64,000 nt of DNA, taken from contig NZ_JAVKDF010000039.1 of assembly GCF_040222385.1 (NCBI RefSeq), positions 272,358-336,357 of the forward strand, given 5' to 3'. The DNA is from Imperialibacter sp040222385. GTDB taxonomy: Bacteria; Bacteroidota; Bacteroidia; Cytophagales; Cyclobacteriaceae. The translations under genes were made by a program, and so were the position numbers. Under the pieces are notes generated by a model. It made no database searches. It was given only the letters and a program-made list of their open reading frames with translations, and had not been told where the DNA came from. Positions 61,553-64,000 of the stretch are shown piece after piece (positions within the stretch are counted from its first letter, which is position 1; each line of letters opens with the position of its first letter).

Positions 61553-61775
61553 CTTTCCTGTCCGCTTTTGCGCTATCCTCTACGGTCACTTGACTGACTG
61601 CAGTCAGTACCGTTCCACCTACGGTGAGATAGCCGCCCAAGGCAACTATTCCGGCCGGTAAACTGATTGGTGCTGCCAACAGAGCACCACCAGCTGCCGC
61701 TAGTGCCAAACCTACGTTTCGGAGCACCTTAAAAAACTTGGGAGTTGGGGCTTTCGCCCTTTCTATGATCGTCAT
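61545..61775 (-). CDS. Second small membrane protein of the DUF5675 cassette
   Basis: A 76-residue protein with two hydrophobic Gly/Ala-rich segments (VGLALAAAGGALLAAP and IVALGGYLTVGGTVL) and a charged tail. It overlaps the DUF5675 gene by 4 bp (ATGA type) and the smaller membrane protein gene by 8 bp, so the three are translationally coupled. Confidence 0.68.
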   Translation of the reverse strand: MTIIERAKAPTPKFFKVLRNVGLALAAAGGALLAAPISLPAGIVALGGYLTVGGTVLTAVSQVTVEDSAKADRKDG

Positions 61776-62179
61776 ACGCTTTTTGCTTTTTGAATATTGA
61801 GAAATACACTTTCGTCTCTTTCCATGGCCTCAAACACAAGTGTTTTCAGCCTGGAATCGGCAGCTTTGGAATCCGTCCCTCTACCTGGACCGATTACCTT
61901 TGAAACTGGGGCTATACAGCCCTTCAGTTCCTTCAGGGCTTCATTGGCAGGGTGAAAGAGGATGCCGCTTCTGTTCTGGATATTTTTGACCAGCAGGTGC
62001 CACCCCCGTTTGTCGGTATATCGCTTTACAAGCTCATACCTCCCTTCCGGGATGCAGGATACCATTCGCTGGTTTTCCCTCCAGGGAAGCTCGATGGTGG
62101 AGCTGAGCAGCAGCTCCCCATCATAGAGCTCTCCGTTGGTACCGTCCTGATGATAAACTCTGAATAGGGTTAATTCCAT
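61772..62179 (-). CDS. DUF5675 family protein
   Basis: A 135-residue protein. The DUF5675 signature covers it: GELLLSSTIELPWRENQ, CIPEGRYELVKR, GWHLLVKNIQNRSGILFHP and GCIAPVS. The family occurs in phages and mobile elements. Folding similarity to hydrolases has been suggested, but no activity is established. It is 12 bp downstream of the uncharacterised 257-residue gene. Confidence 0.85.
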   Translation of the reverse strand: MELTLFRVYHQDGTNGELYDGELLLSSTIELPWRENQRMVSCIPEGRYELVKRYTDKRGWHLLVKNIQNRSGILFHPANEALKELKGCIAPVSKVIGPGRGTDSKAADSRLKTLVFEAMERDESVFLNIQKAKSV

Positions 62180-62191
62180 TTCAGGGCATCA

Positions 62192-62965
62192 TTAGTTTTC
62201 CGGTAGCTGGACAAACTTGTCTACCTCAACCAAAGCCAGACAGTTAAACCCACCATTCTTCATGGCATACATCTGACCATTGACGGATTGATAGAAATCA
62301 ATGCCAAAGGCCACTAATAGCACCTCTTCGCTGTTGGCATTAAAAGCCAAATCCAGCTCCAGGGGACCGGTTGCCACATTGCCGATTTCCACATCTGCTG
62401 ACTCTGCCAGGTTGAAAGTGAATTCATCATTCTCGAAGTTCACCTCCGATAAAGCCGCTACCATCTTTAAGTGTGTAGCACCTTGGGGATAGGCCAGGCT
62501 ATTGGCTGGAATGAACTCAGGAATGTCAATGGATGCGGTACCGGCCGCACGGTCAAAACTCACTTCATAGGGAGCGTATAGTGTGGCCTCCAGTCGGCCA
62601 GCCGCATTGAAATCAAACCCCTGGATCAAGTCCAGGTTTCCATTGGAAACCGTCCGCTCTCCTCTTGAATTGTCTTCATCCGATTGAAGGACGATCATTA
62701 ATTGCTTGGTCAACCTGGAGGCTACCTTGCTGTCTGAAGTTTTCAATAAGAGCGGCCTGAAGGCCGTGCGGATTAGCTTACCAGCTTTCCCTGCCCGTCC
62801 AAACTCCGACCCATTCTCCCGGGTCCTTTGGAAGGCCGGATCATTCTTGATACGATCCCCATCAACTCCACCTTTTTCCCTGGCTAAATAGCCGTCTTTG
62901 CTCTTGTAGAAGGACACATCCCCGATGGTTCCTTGCAGTTTAATGATGCCTTTTTGTCGCGCCAT
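62192..62965 (-). CDS. Uncharacterised 257-residue protein of the DUF5675 cassette
   Basis: From ATG (complement of 62963-62965) the protein begins MARQKGIIKLQGTIGDVSFY and continues with REKGGVDGDRIKNDPAFQRT. The N-terminal 60 residues are typical of a Bacteroidota mobile-element family (protein with KGGVDGxRIxxDPxFxRTREN). The C-terminal half is strand-rich (SIDIPEFIPANSLAYPQGAT). I know no function. It is first in a four-gene minus-strand cassette. Confidence 0.72.
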   Translation of the reverse strand: MARQKGIIKLQGTIGDVSFYKSKDGYLAREKGGVDGDRIKNDPAFQRTRENGSEFGRAGKAGKLIRTAFRPLLLKTSDSKVASRLTKQLMIVLQSDEDNSRGERTVSNGNLDLIQGFDFNAAGRLEATLYAPYEVSFDRAAGTASIDIPEFIPANSLAYPQGATHLKMVAALSEVNFENDEFTFNLAESADVEIGNVATGPLELDLAFNANSEEVLLVAFGIDFYQSVNGQMYAMKNGGFNCLALVEVDKFVQLPEN

Positions 62966-63107
62966 ATCGTCTTGATTTAGTTCGTTGCTTCGTTGCAACT
63001 CACCGAAAATCAACTATCTCCTTCAGGCAGACAAAAGGCAGGTTCCGTATAGGACGATAGGATACCGTTTATTCCGATTGGTTCAAAAAGAACTGCGGAG
63101 GTCATTT

Positions 63108-63157
63108 AGTATATTTACAGTATAGCAAAAGCATAGATGAAGTATAGATAGAGTATG
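63108..63157 (+). promoter_or_regulatory. Iterated TATAG repeats and promoter-like element before the small HTH gene
   Basis: TATATTTAC (63110-63118) resembles a -7 element. It is followed by several TATAG/ATAGAT units (near 63121, 63132, 63143) up to the start codon. A short iterated operator is likely. Confidence 0.4.
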
Positions 63158-63355
63158 ATCGAAACCAAACGAGCCTGTATTTATCCAAAAGACGTGCAGC
63201 GCATCACCGGCAAGAGCGAGAGATACGGAAGGAAGCTCCTAAACAGGATCAGGGAGGAGTTTTCCAAAGAACCGCACCAGTTCATCAGTGTAGATGAATT
63301 CTGTGAGTTCACCGGCCTTGCACCGGCCATTGTTGAGCGTTACATCACCGATTGA
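63155..63355 (+). CDS. Small DNA-binding-like protein of the element
   Basis: A 66-residue basic protein (ACIYPKDVQRITGKSERYGR, KLLNRIREEFSKEPHQFISV, FCEFTGLAPAIVERYI). It resembles small Bacteroidota mobile-element proteins with a winged-helix-like fold. It lies inside the right end and reads towards attR. A role in recombination or regulation is a guess. Confidence 0.68.
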   Translation: MIETKRACIYPKDVQRITGKSERYGRKLLNRIREEFSKEPHQFISVDEFCEFTGLAPAIVERYITD

Positions 63356-63592
63356 CCCTGGCAGATGAAGGCAGTCAAACGGCACTAAAATCTATGCTCC
63401 GTTACAATAAAATTTAGTACTTTTTGCCACGATTTGAACCCAAAAAGCGAGCTTTTTTGTATATTTACAAAGGTTTCGGAGTTCACCAAATGCACTCAAA
63501 CCAGTTCGAATAAATTGAGAACTGAACGGTGAACCCGCTGAAATTACGTTTTGTAACTTACTGATACATAAAGATTTGCACGGGGTGGTTGT
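63356..63592. other. Non-coding right end of the element
   Basis: About 240 bp without a gene. It holds a short AAAAAGC/GCTTTTT hairpin (63442-63457), a second TATATTTAC (63460-63468) and two arm-type-like motifs (63481-63487, 63528-63534). Confidence 0.6.
63481..63534. promoter_or_regulatory. Candidate integrase arm-type sites, right end
   Basis: GTTCACC at 63481-63487 and its inverse GGTGAAC at 63528-63534 lie 59-112 bp inside the attR core. They match the three copies near the left end. Confidence 0.55.
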
Positions 63593-63611
63593 AATCCTGG
63601 TATCCCGACAA
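63593..63611 (+). repeat. Second att core copy (attR of the element)
   Basis: The 19 bp AATCCTGGTATCCCGACAA are identical to 20014-20032. Upstream bases differ from the tRNA, so no tRNA gene is reconstituted here. A strong terminator hairpin follows at once. Confidence 0.92.
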
Positions 63612-63637
63612 AAAGCAGACAGCAATGTCTGCTTTTT
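63611..63637 (+). terminator. Terminator after the second att copy
   Basis: AAAAGCAGACA (63611-63621) and TGTCTGCTTTT (63626-63636) form an 11-bp perfect stem with a GCAA loop and T-run, the arrangement of a natural tRNA terminator. Confidence 0.9.
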
Positions 63638-63737
63638 TGCGTTTAAGGCCCATGAGAACCTGGGGGCCAGCGGGTGGCGTTCGACACCGACGCAGGAGGT
63701 GCACGAGGGGAAGTGCGGCATGCCTGCGGGTATGAGT

Positions 63738-63754
63738 AATCCTGGTATCCCGAC
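63738..63754 (+). repeat. Third att core copy (17 bp)
   Basis: AATCCTGGTATCCCGAC matches the first 17 of 19 bp of the core. It is 145 bp outside the second copy. A GCCCG/CGGGC hairpin with T-run follows (about 63758-63795). Confidence 0.88.
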
Positions 63755-63806
63755 TCCGCCCGCCATAGCTTTTCAGCGACGTCGGGCTTTTTTGTTTTAT
63801 ACTCAC

Positions 63807-63854
63807 AAAAAAGCTGCTTCACAAAAGATGATGAATCACCTTTTGCGAAGCAGC
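63807..63854 (-). terminator. Terminator for the minus-strand gene at the right edge
   Basis: GCTGCTTCACAAAAG (63813-63827) and CTTTTGCGAAGCAGC (63840-63854) pair over 15 bp with one mismatch. On the minus strand the stem is followed by a run of T (63807-63812 read in reverse). Confidence 0.85.
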
Positions 63855-63912
63855 TACAAAGGGCTCCCTTGAAAATTGATTAAATGAGGGCAAAAAGTGG
63901 AAATGGGAAGAT

Positions 63913-64000
63913 CTATTTGAGCCTTCCTATTTCGATTTTGTAGTGTATCGTATCATCTTTGGCCTTGGAAGAGTACAATTGGGCTATAAATCTGAGATGA
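63913..64000 (-). CDS. C-terminal end of a chromosomal gene (partial)
   Basis: A minus-strand frame is open from the right edge to TAG (complement of 63913-63915). The 28 visible residues end in DDTIHYKIEIGRLK. The terminator downstream at 63807-63854 supports a real gene. Too little is visible to name a family. Confidence 0.5.
   Translation of the reverse strand, partial: HLRFIAQLYSSKAKDDTIHYKIEIGRLK

Noticed and set aside
20033..63592. Conjugation genes or a CRISPR array in the element
   Set aside because: No TraG/TraJ-type or relaxase motifs and no regularly spaced direct repeats with spacers were found.
63392..63766. 124-residue minus-strand frame across the second att core
   Set aside because: It spans the terminator hairpin and two att cores, which no real gene would.

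Overview
The window looks like a chromosome segment of a Bacteroidota bacterium, probably of the Cytophagales type. The support is TAnnTTTG-like promoter elements, an IntDOT-type integrase with RteC, DUF6943 and DUF5675 proteins, CusA-TolC fusions, and a myo-inositol oxygenase. I cannot name the species. There are no rRNA genes, no CRISPR array and no recognisable insertion sequence. The single tRNA is tRNA-Pro(TGG).

Region 1 (1-19,955) is chromosomal backbone. It opens with small stress-type genes (PEBP, YtxH, a split COG2187/COG0645 kinase pair). Next comes a locus for exported catabolism: a lipoprotein-like PQQ/sorbosone-type dehydrogenase with a C-terminal cytochrome c, two tandem SelA-like PLP enzymes with Tat-like leaders, a Sec-exported amidohydrolase and a Tat-like RidA. 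Together they suggest PLP-dependent elimination chemistry plus imine detoxification outside the cytoplasm. YitT, an SPFH lipoprotein, a leucine-rich repeat protein and a TetR regulator follow. The backbone ends with a sodium:solute symporter and inositol oxygenase pair and a Cys-type sulfatase lipoprotein.

Region 2 (20,014-63,611) is a roughly 43.6-kb integrative element in the 3' end of tRNA-Pro. It is bounded by 19-bp direct repeats, and a third 17-bp copy lies 145 bp further out. The left end carries the integrase. The cargo is a metal-resistance island: an ArsR/CsoR-like/MerTP mercury-type module without MerA, two CusCBA-type RND efflux systems (one with CusA fused to TolC), a CopB-type and a ZntA-type P-type ATPase, and a Fur-family regulator. 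Around these sit many small exported Cys/His-rich or metal-binding proteins (HYC_CC_PP-like, TRASH-like, DUF3347, DUF2911, 5-fold beta-flower, GDCCVxC, DUF3703). The right part holds mobility and maintenance genes (RteC, an excisionase-like HTH protein, a replication-initiator-like protein, a DnaC-like ATPase) and a Fic-HNH pair behind a 58-bp tandem repeat. After these come a Crp/rhodanese-persulfide dioxygenase/MFS group, an AraC regulator, and a sterol-desaturase-like protein fused to two DUF2147 domains. A 1.1-kb non-coding stretch with a nested hairpin may be the transfer or replication origin. A minus-strand DUF5675 cassette closes the element. I see no relaxase, TraG or other conjugation genes.

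Region 3 (63,612-64,000) holds the remnant between the second and third att copies and the 3' end of one chromosomal gene on the minus strand.
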